Origin: Otis tarda
Taxonomy: Eukaryota > Chordata > Aves > Otidiformes > Otididae
Assembly: GCA_026413225.1 (NCBI GenBank)
Contig: CM048552.1
Location: forward strand, 163,072,053-163,136,052
Direction: 5' to 3'
DNA length: 64,000 bases
Shown here: positions 47,140-60,172 of the stretch, one piece after another
How positions within the stretch are numbered: position 1 is the stretch's first letter
How the letters are laid out: the number at the start of each line of letters is the position of its first letter
Translations under genes and position numbers: made by a program
Notes under the pieces: generated by a model
Told to the model about the DNA's origin: nothing
Seen by the model: only the letters and a program-made list of their open reading frames with translations
Databases searched by the model: none

Positions 47140-47530
47140 TTTGTGACAGGGAGGAGAGATGGTGGAAAGGAAGCACCAGCCATCACAGGAGGTCTGTCCC
47201 TGTTGGCAGTGTCCCCAGACTACCCTGACCTCTGCCCAGAGCAGGTAGCACAGCCCTGCCATGTGAGGCACCAGGAGCAGCCTGCACCCAGCAATGAGCT
47301 GGCAGAGCAGGGGCAGCATGTAGGGACCCCACTTCAGGGTGCAGAGGACACCTCCTCGGGCAACTTCTTGCTGTTGTGTGGATAGATCTACTAAGATTGT
47401 AGGGAATGTCAGAATTACACAGAGTTCGTGCACTCACAGCTACAACAGCAAAGGTGTGTATCCAGGGAAACCTGCAGTCCCAGGGGAGGGACAATGTGCT
47501 GGTCCTTACCTAGCCTGTTGGAAAGGGTGA
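47140..47530. other. GC-rich block of unknown origin
   Basis: About 390 bp clearly richer in GC than the surroundings, with open frames of 80, 98 and 103 codons on both strands. No frame shows a recognisable domain, and the overlap of frames on both strands is what GC-rich, stop-poor DNA gives. It could be an old LTR or other repeat that I do not recognise, or a host regulatory element. Confidence 0.35.
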
Positions 47531-49740
47531 GTATTTATGCACGCAACTGTTCAAATGTGTGTGTGTGAATGTGGGATTAGAATTTCTTGGAATCAGCTAT
47601 AGAAGGTATCTGCTGCATTGGTTCTGAACTATGATCATTAATAAATCAATAAACCACCTCTATTCTGTGAACTGAGCAGACTTTCTCTGCCACAGAGCTC
47701 AGCCATGCTGAGCATCCCTGTAGATTCCCTGCACATCCTTGCTGTCCCAGTGTGATGCTTCCTTGAGTTCTCCCTCCACAGGGTGGAACTTTTTTATATA
47801 TATATATTTTTTTTTTTTTTGCTGTGAGAAGGATTTCCTTGAAGATCAACCCCTGGGCCTTTTCCCTCTCCTGTTAGATCCTGTCAAGCAGATCACTAAA
47901 CAAACTGAAATTGCTGTCTCTGGTCATGAAAATACATTTACGGAATGATGAGAATAGTGAATTAAAATATAATATGATTTTGATATGAAAAGAAAAAGGA
48001 CCTTATTGTGCAGCATTCTGCCAGAAGAGAGACTTTGAATACAAATTTGATTTGGCATCTGGGAACTCAATTAGAGCAAATAAAAGGATAATCTTTTAAA
48101 TTGAATATATTCAAATAAGCATTTAATTTCTACTTAATAAGATAATGAAAGATGGAGGTGAAAGAATACATACATAAAATTGAAGATTTAGCTATTCTGT
48201 TATTGAGAAATAAATAGGGAGCGAGACAGGAACAAACCTCAGATATTAATGTTTTAATCTGTTTTGTCTGTGTCCCAAAGGGAAGGGTTTCAGAACACTT
48301 GAGAGCATTAATGTCCAGCTTACTCATACAAAAAAAAAGGAGAAGAAATATGGAAAATAAAATGACTAAGCATGAATGTGGATTATTAAAGAATTTATAT
48401 AATGCAAATAAGGATTTTCTCATCCTGGAGTCTCTAAAATTGGAACAGAGAGCCTGGCAGATACAAATGAAAAGAGCAATATTCATTTCCAGTGCAAATA
48501 TCTGTGGAAAAAAAAAAAAAGTTCTGTCTTTCTTAATACTTTCAAGGTATCTACCTGAAGACCAATTTCAGATTCATTAAAAAAAAAAAAATGAAGCTAT
48601 TAATATTCTATTAAATGTCATACTTCAGACTGGGCACTACCTTTCACAAAGGAACTCACTTTATCTATCACCTTTCTGTTTTGATAGATAGAATATTCCA
48701 AAGGATGTCTGTGCATGCAGACATTGTCACATTTGATATCATGACACTGATATCACGCCTTCATCATGAAAGAAAGTAGAGTGTAAAAGTGTAAGCTGTA
48801 CGAGTAGCATACCAGTTACTTATCAATAACTCCTAATAGGCAAGCACTTGACTTATTATAAACTGAGAGGAGTAAGACTGCTTGCATTTACAGCTTCATC
48901 GTTTTGACAACTATTCCTATGACAGCATCCCTTGCAGTAAGGCCATATCTGTGTAAGGAATAGGCACTGGTTTTAATTATTTAGTTGTTAAAACCACTTA
49001 AAGGAGAAAAATTCCTTCGTTAATATTCTTATTTCAACTACAGTGGCTTATTTCAATTTAGTTAAAGTAGATTGCTGTGTCAAATCTTATTTTATGTGAA
49101 ACATGATTTTCTGTATTTATTTTTTCACTAATTTTATTAATTATATTTATTATTGAGTCTCTGATAAATCTTTTTTGAGACTATGAGATTCTGTGTACTT
49201 TAGTGCACAGCAGAAGGAATTTCTCCTATCTGGTCTGCTAGAGCTGACTTTGGTAGATTCTACCTTTCCCAGGTAGAATCCTAGGGCTCTTTCTTTCCCA
49301 CCCCAATGGAAGTTGCTGGTTCTGTGTCCCCACATCTACATATTAGTGAGGCTGAGCATGTATTTTCAACAGACACATATAAAGCACACATGCATACAGT
49401 GAAAAGCCACCCACATAGACAAATGCAGAGGGCAGCACCTTCACCAGCACCTGCAGAAAATATTGCCAAAAAAAAAAATCTCTTCTTCCACTCTGGCTGA
49501 TCAGGATCAAAAATCACTAGTAGAATACAGGCATTCATACACAGAAGACAACTCTCCCATAGCTGATCTTAAGCACACAATGCATGTGTGTGCCCTACAG
49601 CTGCCCCCAGTTGTTAGTCACTTCTGGTTGTTGGCCTCTAGACACAAGGTACCTTCAGGCTCACAGTGCTGCGCTGCTGGCCGGCACTGCAACCTTTGCT
49701 ACTGCTCAAGGGCTGGAGCGGCTTAGAGTTTGCTAGTGTT
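47531..49740. other. AT-rich unique DNA, no gene seen
   Basis: About 2.2 kb. Contains a short TA run and T run at about 47796-47820. No coding domain or repeat family recognised. Confidence 0.55.
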
Positions 49741-49758
49741 CACACACACACACACACA
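49741..49758. repeat. CA microsatellite at the CR1 5' edge
   Basis: Nine CA units directly abut the 5' truncation point of the CR1 at 49760. A related CACGCA/CACA tract lies on the other side at 50539-50564, so the CR1 probably landed inside one alternating repeat. Confidence 0.85.
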
Positions 49759-49759
49759 T

Positions 49760-50443
49760 GCCAAGTGCAAGGTCCTGCACCTGGGTCGTGGCAATCCCAG
49801 GCACAAATACAGGCTGGGCGGAGAATGGATTGAGAGCAGCCCTGAGGAGAAAGACTTGGGAGTGCTGGTAGACGAGAGGCTCAACATGAGCGGGCAATGC
49901 GCCCTTGCGGCCCAGAAGGCCAACCGCATCCTGGGCTGCATCAAGAGGAGCGTGGCCAGCAGGTCGAGGGAGGTGATTCTGCCCCTCTACTCTGCCCTGG
50001 TGAGACCCCACCTGGAGTACTGTGTCCAGTTCTGGAGTCCCCAACACAAGAAGGACATGGACCAGTTGGAAAGGGTCCAGAGGAGGGCCACCAAGATGAT
50101 CAGAGGGCTGGAGCACCTCTCCTATGAGGACAGGCTGAGAGAGTTGGGGCTGTTCAGCCTGGAGAAGAGGAGGCTCCGGGGAGACCTGATAGCGGTCTTC
50201 CAATACCTCAAGGGGGCCTACAGGAAAGATGGGGAGAGGCTGTTCAGCAGGGCCTGTTGTGATAGGACAAGGGGTAATGGGTTTAAATTAGAAGGAGGTA
50301 GGTTTAGATTAGATATTAGAAAAAAATTTTTTACAATGAGAGTTGTAGAGCACTGGAACAGGTTGCCCAGAGAGGTGGTAGATGCCCCATCCCTGGAAAT
50401 GTTTAAGGCCAGGCTGGATGAGGCTCTGAGCAATCTGATCTAG
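49760..50443 (+). pseudogene. CR1 ORF2 C-terminal fragment, undamaged frame
   Basis: The frame is open from 49730 to the normal ORF2 stop TAG at 50441-50443 (237 codons, of which about the first ten are microsatellite-derived THTHTH text). It reads [75 protein letters not shown] and [10 protein letters not shown]. It starts downstream of the FADD motif, so it has no catalytic residues. This copy gives the full C-terminus against which the TGA-shortened copies can be compared. The first ATG lies in flanking DNA and expression is not expected. Confidence 0.9.
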
Positions 50444-50538
50444 TCAGGGATGTCCCTGCTTCTTGCCGGGGGGTTGGACTAGATGACCTTTAAAGGTCCC
50501 TTCCAACTCTAACCATTCTATGATTCTATGATTCTATG
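49760..50538 (+). mobile_element. CR1 LINE, young-looking 5'-truncated copy
   Basis: A plus-strand CR1 from GCCAAGTGCAAGGTCCTG to three ATTCTATG octamers at 50515-50538. The ORF2 part is undamaged and the 3' UTR (ATGACCTTTAAAGGTCCC) is intact. Its left and right edges touch CA-rich microsatellite sequence. Confidence 0.93.
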
Positions 50539-50564
50539 CACGCACGCACACACGTGCATGCGCA
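50539..50564. repeat. Alternating GC/AC tract at the CR1 3' edge
   Basis: CACGCACGCACACACGTGCA followed by TGCGCA, directly after the last CR1 octamer. An alternating purine-pyrimidine stretch with several CpGs. Likely the other half of the CA repeat at 49741-49758. Confidence 0.8.
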
Positions 50565-52237
50565 GAACAGAAGTATATCTTCACAGAAGTTAGCTAAAAC
50601 TAGGATTTAATAAGAAAATAGGACAGACTACAATGGTCAAGCTAAGGATTTAGCTAAGTTAGAGTACTGTCCAGCAGCTGGCTTACGCAGTTGAACCCCT
50701 TTATCCCCTTTTCCCTGTATTTTTTCATGCTTCATCCTCTCTGATCCACCTTGATGCCTCCCTTTAGTCCTTCTCTAAACTTTTCATAACAAGTCTCACA
50801 AAGTCTCACAATTCCCTTAGAACATCCCATAATGTTTCACATAGTCCCAAAATTTTCTTCACCCTGCATCCCATAATAAATGACACACACCTCTTAGCAG
50901 GAAGCCTCATTAGTTTTCATGGTGCACTGAGTAAAGACTCTCTTTCATTGAGTCACTTTGGTGAGTTTCACACCAGAGACTACAGTCTAATGGTCCAATT
51001 GTTCTTCTTGGATAGTCTTAGAAACAGACATTCAGTGTGCTCCTTTCCACTGACTACTTTATTGGGGTTCCTCCACCTATCATTTCTCCTTTTATCCTCC
51101 ATGGGTCTTCCTGTGATTAGTCAAACAACAATTTGAAAAATACAAGACTAATTAGGGTTTTTTTCCTTTGTTTTCTTTTATAATATAAAAAAGTCTTAGG
51201 GACTTGAATTACACTAAATGTTAATGTACAGTCTATTTGAACCTCCATGAAGAATATCTAAACATAAGTGCCTAGAGCTGTACTACATACATACTTAAAT
51301 AAGTAGTCTTATTTTCAGATGTGTTAACAGTCACAAAATTTCTAGGCACTCAGGCACTCATGACTTTTGAAAATCAAATCACTTAGTCAAGGCCATAAGT
51401 TTAGGCATAATCAGACTTGTTACTTTCATTGCTTAATAATTTAAATACCTTAAAATGTGCTTAAAATATGAAAACAAAATAATTACTTTTTAATGCAAGA
51501 AATATTAATTTTGAAATATAAGTTAGCATTAGATTAAATTCTTATGATGACTCTCTCAATGTAATTTTGTCTTGGTTTCTCCATTACTAAATTATTCACA
51601 AAGTCGTAAGGTTTTTGCACCATCTAAGTTTTAGCTCCCAGCTTGCATTTTTATTTAGAAGAGGATCCATCTGCTGTATAACAATGGGAATAAGTCTGTA
51701 TTACTTCCTAAAATCTCAGCTGCATGATAGCAGAAGGACCTTTCTTTCTGTTAAAGCTTTATTAACTACTTCATCCATTCCCCACAATATGACAGAGGTA
51801 CATATCTGAAAAGTGTTTAAATAGTTTAGGTCCTCAAGTGATGAGATGTGTAGAAGACTCAGGATATTATTGCTGATGTAGCAATAACGATTCCCCTTAA
51901 AGACTTACGTACTTTCCAAAACTCTTCAAAACTACTTAAGAAATATCTCCCCATGAAACACTGAGGAACTTGTCATAAATTTTTATGAAATAGACAAATG
52001 TAAGTGGAAATAAAAGCATGAACTTAATGTCATTCTTGTCTGTTTTTCATATAGAAGGAGTCAAATATTTTTTTACATGTGTTTGGCATGGGGAAGAATA
52101 CAAAAGCAGAATCAGTATTGCACTGTTCTGAATGTATATTCAGGAAAAATGACTGAAAAACCGATATTTATTTTTCTTTGAAAATATCTATGGATGTCAA
52201 TCTAGTAAGATTCCCACACTGTACCTTTTGGAACAGA
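50565..52237. other. AT-rich unique DNA, no gene seen
   Basis: About 1.7 kb with no repeat family or coding domain recognised. Confidence 0.6.
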
Positions 52238-52242
52238 TGAGC

Positions 52243-52328
52243 TGTCTGCTCTCCCTGTTCTCTCGGAGGGTGGGGGGAGTGAGAGAGAGACTGCGTAGTC
52301 TGGTCCTGATCAGGGCTGAACTACGACA
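52243..52328 (+). mobile_element. 86-bp miniature family A LTR with target duplication
   Basis: The last 80 bp match the 3' end of the family A LTR (CTCTCCCTGTTCTCTCGGAG, then GACTGCGTAGTCTGGTC and CTGAACTACGACA). The left edge starts with TGTC, the normal LTR start, then jumps straight into the 3' region. Perfect 5-bp direct repeats TGAGC flank it (52238-52242 and 52329-52333). It therefore looks like a complete insertion lacking more than 1 kb of interior. The TATA and AATAAA regions are gone. Confidence 0.85.
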
Positions 52329-52333
52329 TGAGC

Positions 52334-55024
52334 TTAGATGACTATTTATATGAAAAAAAAAAACAAAAACAAACAACAAAGTAATCAGAAACATTTCATG
52401 AGATACATCACCATTCACTATTCATTTGGAAATATAACATTTTCCTTTATGTAAGGTAATTTTTATTCTTAACTGATAAATAGGTTTAGTTTTCAGACAC
52501 ACATGGAGGATATAATCTGACAAACTACATTCATGCAAATAACATGTGTTCATCATTCAAGTTGCAGTGTATGAAATTCTTTTTCAAAGAAGATTCAGCC
52601 TCCTGTAAATTATTCAACAATCAACTTTGCTTTGTTCTATTGAGTCATTCAAACCTGCAGCAGAAAATAGTACCTAGAGAAAGGAAAACAGGTCAGGCTC
52701 TGTTCTAAGTTTCTAAAATTTTACCTGATGAAAAATTGATAATTCAGGTATTTAATTTTATTTTAAGATTAATGTGTAAGTAATCTATATATATTTTGAC
52801 TTGAAATTTAACCAGTTGGTTTTTTTTTAATGTTTTGTAAAAGACTGTAATGGTAGGGTTTAAGATGACTCTGTCCTTTTTATTTCAGAAAATATGCCTG
52901 CAGCAGTCCTCCAGCAATGTGAGGTCTCACTGTCTGTGTTCCAGAGAACTCATAATTTTGTGTGTGTGCTGGATTACGCAAGCCTCCAGAATAAAATTGA
53001 AAGAAAAATAAAGGTGTTACTTTCTCTTTGCATGTTAAAATAAGGATTTTTATAGTTGTTAATTCAGAAAGGCCTCCAAAATAAGCGCAAAAATCATTCA
53101 CCAAAATATATCCAAGCAGCTCATTTTTATTTGCTATTGATTATTTTTCTTAGCATTAGCCAAATAAGAGATTAAAAAAGTCAACCAATTCGAACAAAAA
53201 ACTCACTGGACTTAAGCAGAGTTACAGCTATGTATGCCTCCTGAGAATTTTATTCCATGTGATTTAGATGACAAATGACTCTGGAAGTATGAACACAGAA
53301 TACAACAGACATTTCAAATGAAACCGCCTGAGGCTTAAAAATATGACCAGAATTATTGCCTCCATCCCACCATTAGTCCTGTAAATTCTACAAAACTAAA
53401 TAAGCAAACAGAAACATCAGATAAATATACTTTTTTTTTTTATAAGCATCAGCTGGAGTTTTCTTCTAATTTGTTTGTTTCTTCTATAAATAGGTATCAG
53501 TATGCTTCTGTGATTTAGGAATGTTAATTGGCTAATAACAATGAAATTTCTAAGTTTGGATTAATTTGTATTGGCTTTCCTTCTCATCGTATCATCCTCA
53601 CAAATTCTTAAAACACATCAGTTGATCCTCAGATAAAGTGTCCTTTGAGAAATAACGCCTTCTATTCTCTCTGTACTATTTAAATTAGCTGAACTGATTT
53701 TCAGATGACACAAAGAAGAGGAGATATATAAATTTAACTGTTGTAGCTTTCTACAAAGATGATGTTCAAAATGAATCTGAGATGGTGAGAGAAATATCTA
53801 AGTTGTTTCAAGAATTAGTTTTTTAAGCTTTAATAAGAATGATTATTTTAAAAACAATGAGTTTAAAGTTAACTCTCTAACCTGTTAGCACAATGTTAAA
53901 AGATATAACTTATTTAATAGTTATTCATATTTGTTAAACTATGAGTTTTCTTCATGGATCTTGCTCTCTATTCCTCTTTTGGCATGCAAAGTAGAGGTTA
54001 GATGCTTACTAGCCAAGTGAATTATCCAGTGTAATAATAACTGCTGTTATCTGGGTAAAAATAATGTGCAGTGAACAGATGTAGAACATAAAGGCATAAT
54101 AAGTAATAATAATAATTTCTAATAGTTCTCATATAAAGGCAGCCCACACGTTATCAGCTTTCATATGCAAGTGAACTGCTGGAACATTCAGATATTATAA
54201 CAACAACTGCAACATCTTTAGGTTTTATTTACTAGGAAAAGGAAAATTACCAGATAGATGAGTCAATGAAACCGTCACTCAATCAAGTTCCAGCTAAAGT
54301 AGTGATATATTTAAGTAATTGAGACTTCCACAGTAGTTTTAAGAAGTGCTTTGTTCTTCTGAAAATTCAAGATCTCCAAGGCACGAAGGTAGTTTGAAAC
54401 ATCTGTTCTGGATCCTCAGAAAACATACATTGTTATTTTTCAAGAAGCATGGCTAAATCTGGCTAAATTTACTTTTTTATTATTATTACTATCATTATTT
54501 TTATTAGCCAGGCCACATATGAGGCCAAATTAATCCCATCAAAAGTCTACTATTTTATCTCTTGAAAGACAAGCAGAACAAGACTGGAAATTAGGGGGGA
54601 AATTATGTGCAAAAGAGGCCATTATTCTCCTGGTTATGAGGATGGGTCTTGACATGACTATATCTCTGTCTATATGTCTAGGATTTACAGTGGTAATAGT
54701 GATTTTAGTCAAATCTACAGAAGAATGTATTCTGCTATCACATTTTCCTGAACAAGCAAATTTCTTGCTGGCAATACAAACAGCAGCAGCAACAAAAAAA
54801 TCTCAAAAGGATACGCTGAAAAATACTAATGCCTTTACAATAAATTCTTAAGTCCCATTAGACATTTAATGACCACTGACATCCACCTTAGAGAATACTT
54901 TTGTGGCAAGTATTCTCTAAAAAAAAAATCTAAAAACTTGATGAAGACTATTTAATATAGGTCTTATAAAGCTTTGGTAAAACATCCTAAGACCTTACAG
55001 GTCTTTCTTTTTACTTTTTTTTTC

Positions 55025-55056
<32 letters not shown>

Positions 55057-58000
55057 TTTCAAATAGTCAGGTATTAGGAACTTGGTCATTTAGATGTTGT
55101 TAAATGAATATTACCGCAGCAAAATTCAGTTGGTAGTATCTGATTTCTGACAACTTTCCTGAAGACGCTTTCTAATTCTGTTGCTATGGTAACATTTTTA
55201 GGCTGCCAAACATACTATAAGGAACACATAAAGTATCACTTTTTCAGCTGAAATATCAAGAGTATACTATCCATTATCATGTATTGTTCCAGATCAATGT
55301 TAGTAGAGTCATCTGCATTGGTAAGTTTCTAAAAATATTTTGTACAAAAATCTTTTATATTTATAAAAGCTCAGAAATTTACCACAATGCTATCTGAGAA
55401 GAAGTAGAAAAGCTTGGATACATCTGTTTAAAATGAATATGGTGAATTCTGAGGAAGAGCAAGAAGTGCAAGAGCTTTGTGGTGTAAGAAAAATTTTGCT
55501 TTAAATTATCATAGCTGTTTTACTTTCTGCACCAGACTTCATCATTGAGTGTGTCTACAGACATTAGAATTCTGAATGGATTCGAGGACATAGAATTTAA
55601 AAGGAAGCACTTCGAAATACTTACAGACAAACAACTTTGCCAATGATTTCATCTAATAAACTGTTGACATCAGTTATACAGCATCTAATACTGTGTAAGA
55701 AAATGTAATGTAATGAAAATTCCATTGGGATTTGAGAACACCATCTTCTTAGCTTCCTCCTGTTTGAATACTCTAAATTTACTCTGAAATAAGATAACTT
55801 ATACAGTAAGATACCTGATGATTATTCCAGATTATAGTCAGAAATAATTTTCTGTATTAAAAAAAAAGTAATAAACAGCTTTAAATTTGACTGTTACCTC
55901 TGAGTTATTACTTCTGTTTTAATGTCTGTTTTATTTTCCTTCCATTGCTATTGATTTCTTTTGTCAAATAAAATAGTCTTAGATACAGAGTTTAAGGGGA
56001 CAGTTAACATGATCTGAGGACTCTCTTTCTGAGCTTTATTTTTTTTTTTTCCTATCTTCAAGATTTCTACACCTAATTGAAACAACGCTGGCTAGAATGT
56101 ATCACTATTGTCTACGTAACAGAAGTTCCTTTCTAGTATTAGGGACTAAAATGGGTAATGAAACCACCTTAGATGTATTGCTATGACAAAAGTATCCAGA
56201 GGGAACTCATGCACACAACCTCCATGGCTGAGTGACAAACTAAATGTGTGATCTTATAACAGGATTTTAATGCACTTAGGATAGTGTTATGAGCCAGTGA
56301 CACCAGAACTGGAAGTAAAGGCTGGTAGACAAGCAGTTTGGCTGAAGTGAATGAACACAGATATGCTCTTGCTGGAGCTCTGCAAATGAGGCTGCAAGTG
56401 TATGTGCTTTGCTGCTGGTTTTTTTTGCTTCTAATCCATTTTGCCTATGGCAACAGCAAGACTGATGCTCATATTGTAAACAGAAGTAGACAAGTTAAAA
56501 ATACCATAAATTGAGAAATACAAATCTAGCTTCACTAAAGCTGGAGCAATAGCCTTACGAACAACTATTTTCTATGCTGGTATCAGTTACAAGTAAAATA
56601 AAATGCATATGCATTATATCATTATGGCATAACCTAATAAAATAATCCATGGCCAGATCAAGGAATTGATCAGTGTCCCTCCCTCTCTCTTCAGAAAAGC
56701 TGTTAAAGGTTCTAAGACCTCTTGTAGAAATAAGACAGACAAAATAATGAATGAGATCATCCATATGCACCCTCTGAGCACTGTGAAAAAAACATGCGCT
56801 CGTATAATTCCAGCCAAAATTATTTCCTGCTTAACCAGTTTTAAAGGTAAAGAATGTAATTATAAATCAGAGATGGGGCAAGAATTCAAAATGGTGGCTG
56901 AAACAGGGGAGCAATAGTGTGGGGTGTCCCTTTGTGCTGATCTTTTTCTCTGAGTCCTAAACACAATTCCACAATACATTCTGGTTTCTGGTTTATAGCC
57001 TTTAGCTGCTATGTTCAATTGCAAATATCTCCACAGTAGATACCTACAGCTGTATGTGTATCTTCACTGATCTGTCTGAGCAAATGAGATATTCCATTTG
57101 TTTACAGGAAAAGAAAATCCATTGAAATGAAAAAGTTTTCTAGCCTGAAATATTATACTTAACTTTAATGTGAAAAGGAACAATAAAACGCCTTCCTCCC
57201 ACTTCTCTCATTACAGATTAATAACAAAGTACAAGCCTGCTTTTCCACTGCTGTGGAAATAACTTTAAGGAAAAATACAAAAGCAAAGAAATATCTGCTA
57301 AGGAAGTATTATTTTGCTGGAAAGGCACATGTTGTTTCTACGCTGTCGTTACCTTTTTCCATCTCCTTTCTGCCCATGCTGAGATATTTTTATTCTAAAG
57401 ATGCTGTTAAATTGTATATATCCTTTTTTTTTTGAGGTAAGACAAGACTATTAATTACCTTGTTAAAAATTTCAAAATATTAGTTAGATTTTAATTTGTT
57501 CATTTATGATATTTAAAGTATTTATATTTTAAAAAATCATGTACTGTTTGTGAGAAAAATATCTCAGCATGCCCAGAAATTATTCTGGCTTCAGACTGAT
57601 AAATTTAAAGAAATGTCTGTCCAAAATCTTAGTTATTGGCTTTGCTATCTGGCCTTTGCTATCCAGCTCCTCCAGAGCTGGATAACTATCAGGTGAAACT
57701 AGACAAATTACAAACCTTTTTTTCATGCCCACACTTAAATCTTCCTGCAGATACTACGGGTTTTCATGAAAAACCCATTAACTGTCTCAGTGGAATATTG
57801 AGCCTATGTTAACAGAGATCAAAACAGGAACTATGGAGTCCTTTATGTTTTTTTTTTTTTTGCACAGGGTCAAATACTTTAATATTGCTAAAGATAGTTG
57901 CAGTTTTATTCTGCCTTTTTGCTTGCAGCCTACACATTCTGAAGCTTTGGTGGCAGTATTTAGGTCAAGTGCTCTTATCCTCACTGTTTTGCACTGGTGC

Positions 58001-59825
58001 ATTTTGAAGTACTGGTATTCTGTTTTTCCTGAGAAAGTGATTTTCTTTTTTTTTTTTTGACATGCAAATAATCCTGTTTCCATTCTATTTCTTAGCCTTG
58101 ATGCTTTTTCAGCTTTAGTTTGTAATCCTGTAATAAAGTCTCCACCACCTCTGTCCATGTGGTATCTTCTAGACTGTTGACTATATTACAACAAGATAGA
58201 TAATAAGTGGGTAACAGTCATTTTTATATCCAACAAGTATTACCCAAATAACAAATATTCACAAAGCTTAGCAGCCAGCATAGAACCCTTGCACCTAACT
58301 AAGCCTACTCAATTAATGCCACTAGTATCATCATAGAAAGACCACCAACAGGAAGTTTGAGTGGATATCGATGAAAGGTATAGTTTTCTGAGGAAAAAAA
58401 AAAAGGTGTATGGTTGTGGATCTTGACAAAATCGTTAAACCCTCTGCTGCACTGGAGAGGACACCCAGGAGAGGACACTAACCTGGAGACCTACACTACT
58501 TCTCTTCCTAGCTGTCTCTGAGGAAAGTTTTTGCTTTTGTTCTCACTCACTCTGTCTCTCTTTGTCCCTACTTATTTCTCTAGGGTAACCCTGAAGGCAC
58601 TGTATGCCATCAGCCTCAGATGCAAAGAATAAAGCTGTGCGCATGTCAGCCCATTTCAACTTTTTTTTTTTTTTGTGCATCATTATAAATACTTTCACAT
58701 CAGCTGTGTATTCAAGTAGCTTTTATTACAAACGACCTATTCATTAAGCCAAGTTGTCCAAATGATGGAAAAATAATTGGATACAGAGTTTTCAAATTAA
58801 ATAAATATATTTAGGATTAATATGAAAATCACTTGTTTGTATCACTATCCAGTTAGTGAATAGGCACTCAGCACAAAAGAACAGATGACAAAGATACATG
58901 ATAGTAATTTAAGAGTCTATGTCTGAGCCTTCTGACATGATCATACAACAATAAATGGTACCCATGTAAATTGTGAATCACTCTTCCATAAAATAGTTAC
59001 TCTCAATTGCAATAATTAATCTGTGTTTGGAAATGCAGTAACTAAAGACTTAGCTAACAGATTTCATTTGGATTCCTAACGGATCTACAAAAGTTACTGC
59101 TGAACTAGCAGTAGAGACTGTGATCCAAAGCATTTGTAAATAGAGTACACAGATGTCTCTTCTGTGGCGGGGGGAAACCTTCTGCTTTGTTTTGGTTTTT
59201 TTTTTCCTTTTTGAATAAAGGCTTTAAAACCTACCCTTCGTGTTCTATCTTTTAATGAACAATGATAATAATCTATTGATTTCCATTATTAAAATAGGCT
59301 AGAAAGAATAGAAACTCTTTTATTCTCTTTGTTTTGAAATCATATTCATACCAGGACCCATCTCACGTCAGAACTCTCTGGAAAACCAAAACACATTTAA
59401 AGTAAATAAGATATGACTTCTTTGAGCTAGGGTTAAATTTATACATTTTAGTTCTTAAATTTAGTCTTCTATTATCCACAAAAAAAACCCCTGAAACAAA
59501 AAACATCTAGCCTCAGAAGGAAAAAACAAAACAAAACAAAACAACCTCAATCCTAAGAACTACAGATACTCAGATTTATTGTTGAAAACAGTCATTGAGG
59601 TTTGCACTGTGTGAATTTTAAAAGGAAATGTTCAAAAGTGTGTGTTGAGGCTTGACATAGAATTAAGATTTACTAACATGGGTACCATATTTGCATCTAA
59701 AGTTCAATGTTGAATTCATCTATGTTGCATGAATCACGGCACACTTAGGTGTTAAAGTTAATCTAACGTGGCTAAGTAGGCTCTCTCTATCATTAATGGA
59801 GGAATTTTGTGTATTTCAGTGCTAG
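52334..59825. other. AT-rich unique DNA, no gene seen
   Basis: About 7.5 kb without a recognised mobile element. Contains an AT dinucleotide run at 55030-55056 and AAAAC units at 59521-59545. At 58436-58660 a less AT-rich patch has AATAAAGCTGTGC text that may be the tail of an old LTR, without further support. Open frames reach 124 codons but show no domain; the two overlapping frames at 57787-58158 on opposite strands flank A/T runs. Confidence 0.55.
55030..55056. repeat. AT dinucleotide microsatellite
   Basis: An uninterrupted run of about 13 AT units following a T/C-rich stretch. Confidence 0.9.
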
Positions 59826-60172
59826 AAGGCTCTGAGAAGACCTTATTGTGACCTTTCAATATTTAAAGGGGGCTTATAAGAAAGATGGGGAGAACATTTC
59901 AGCAGGATAGGATGAGAGGTAATGGTTTTAAAACAGAAGGAGGTAGATTCAGACAGGATATAAGGAAGAAATTTTTTACAATGAGGGTGGTGGAAAATTG
60001 GAACGGCTTTCCCAGAGAGGTGGTAGATGCCTCATCCCTGGAAACATTCTAGGCCAGGTTGGATGGGTCTCTGAGCAACCTGATCTAGTTGGGGATGTCC
60101 CTGCTCCTTGCAGGGGGGTTGGATTGGATGACTTTTAAAGGTCCCTTCCAACCCTAGCTATTCAATGAGTCT
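59826..60172 (+). mobile_element. CR1 LINE, short 3' copy
   Basis: A plus-strand CR1 from the region coding [10 protein letters not shown] onward (GGGGGCTTATAAGAAAGATG, AAACAGAAGGAGGTAGATTC, ATTTTTTACAATGAGGGTGG) to a degraded 3' end (CTATTCAATGAGTCTATA in place of the octamers). The ORF2 fragment keeps [20 protein letters not shown], with the GG residues that two other copies have replaced by a stop. A small deletion removes part of the ERLFSRA segment. Older than the copy at 49.8 kb. Confidence 0.88.

Noticed and set aside
52880..52990. Possible exon after TTTTTATTTCAG
   Set aside because: The acceptor-like word is common in T-rich DNA; the following frame is short, with no donor site or domain.
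57787..58158. 123-codon minus-strand frame
   Set aside because: Lys-rich stretches come from A/T homopolymers, an overlapping plus-strand frame is equally open, and no motif is present.
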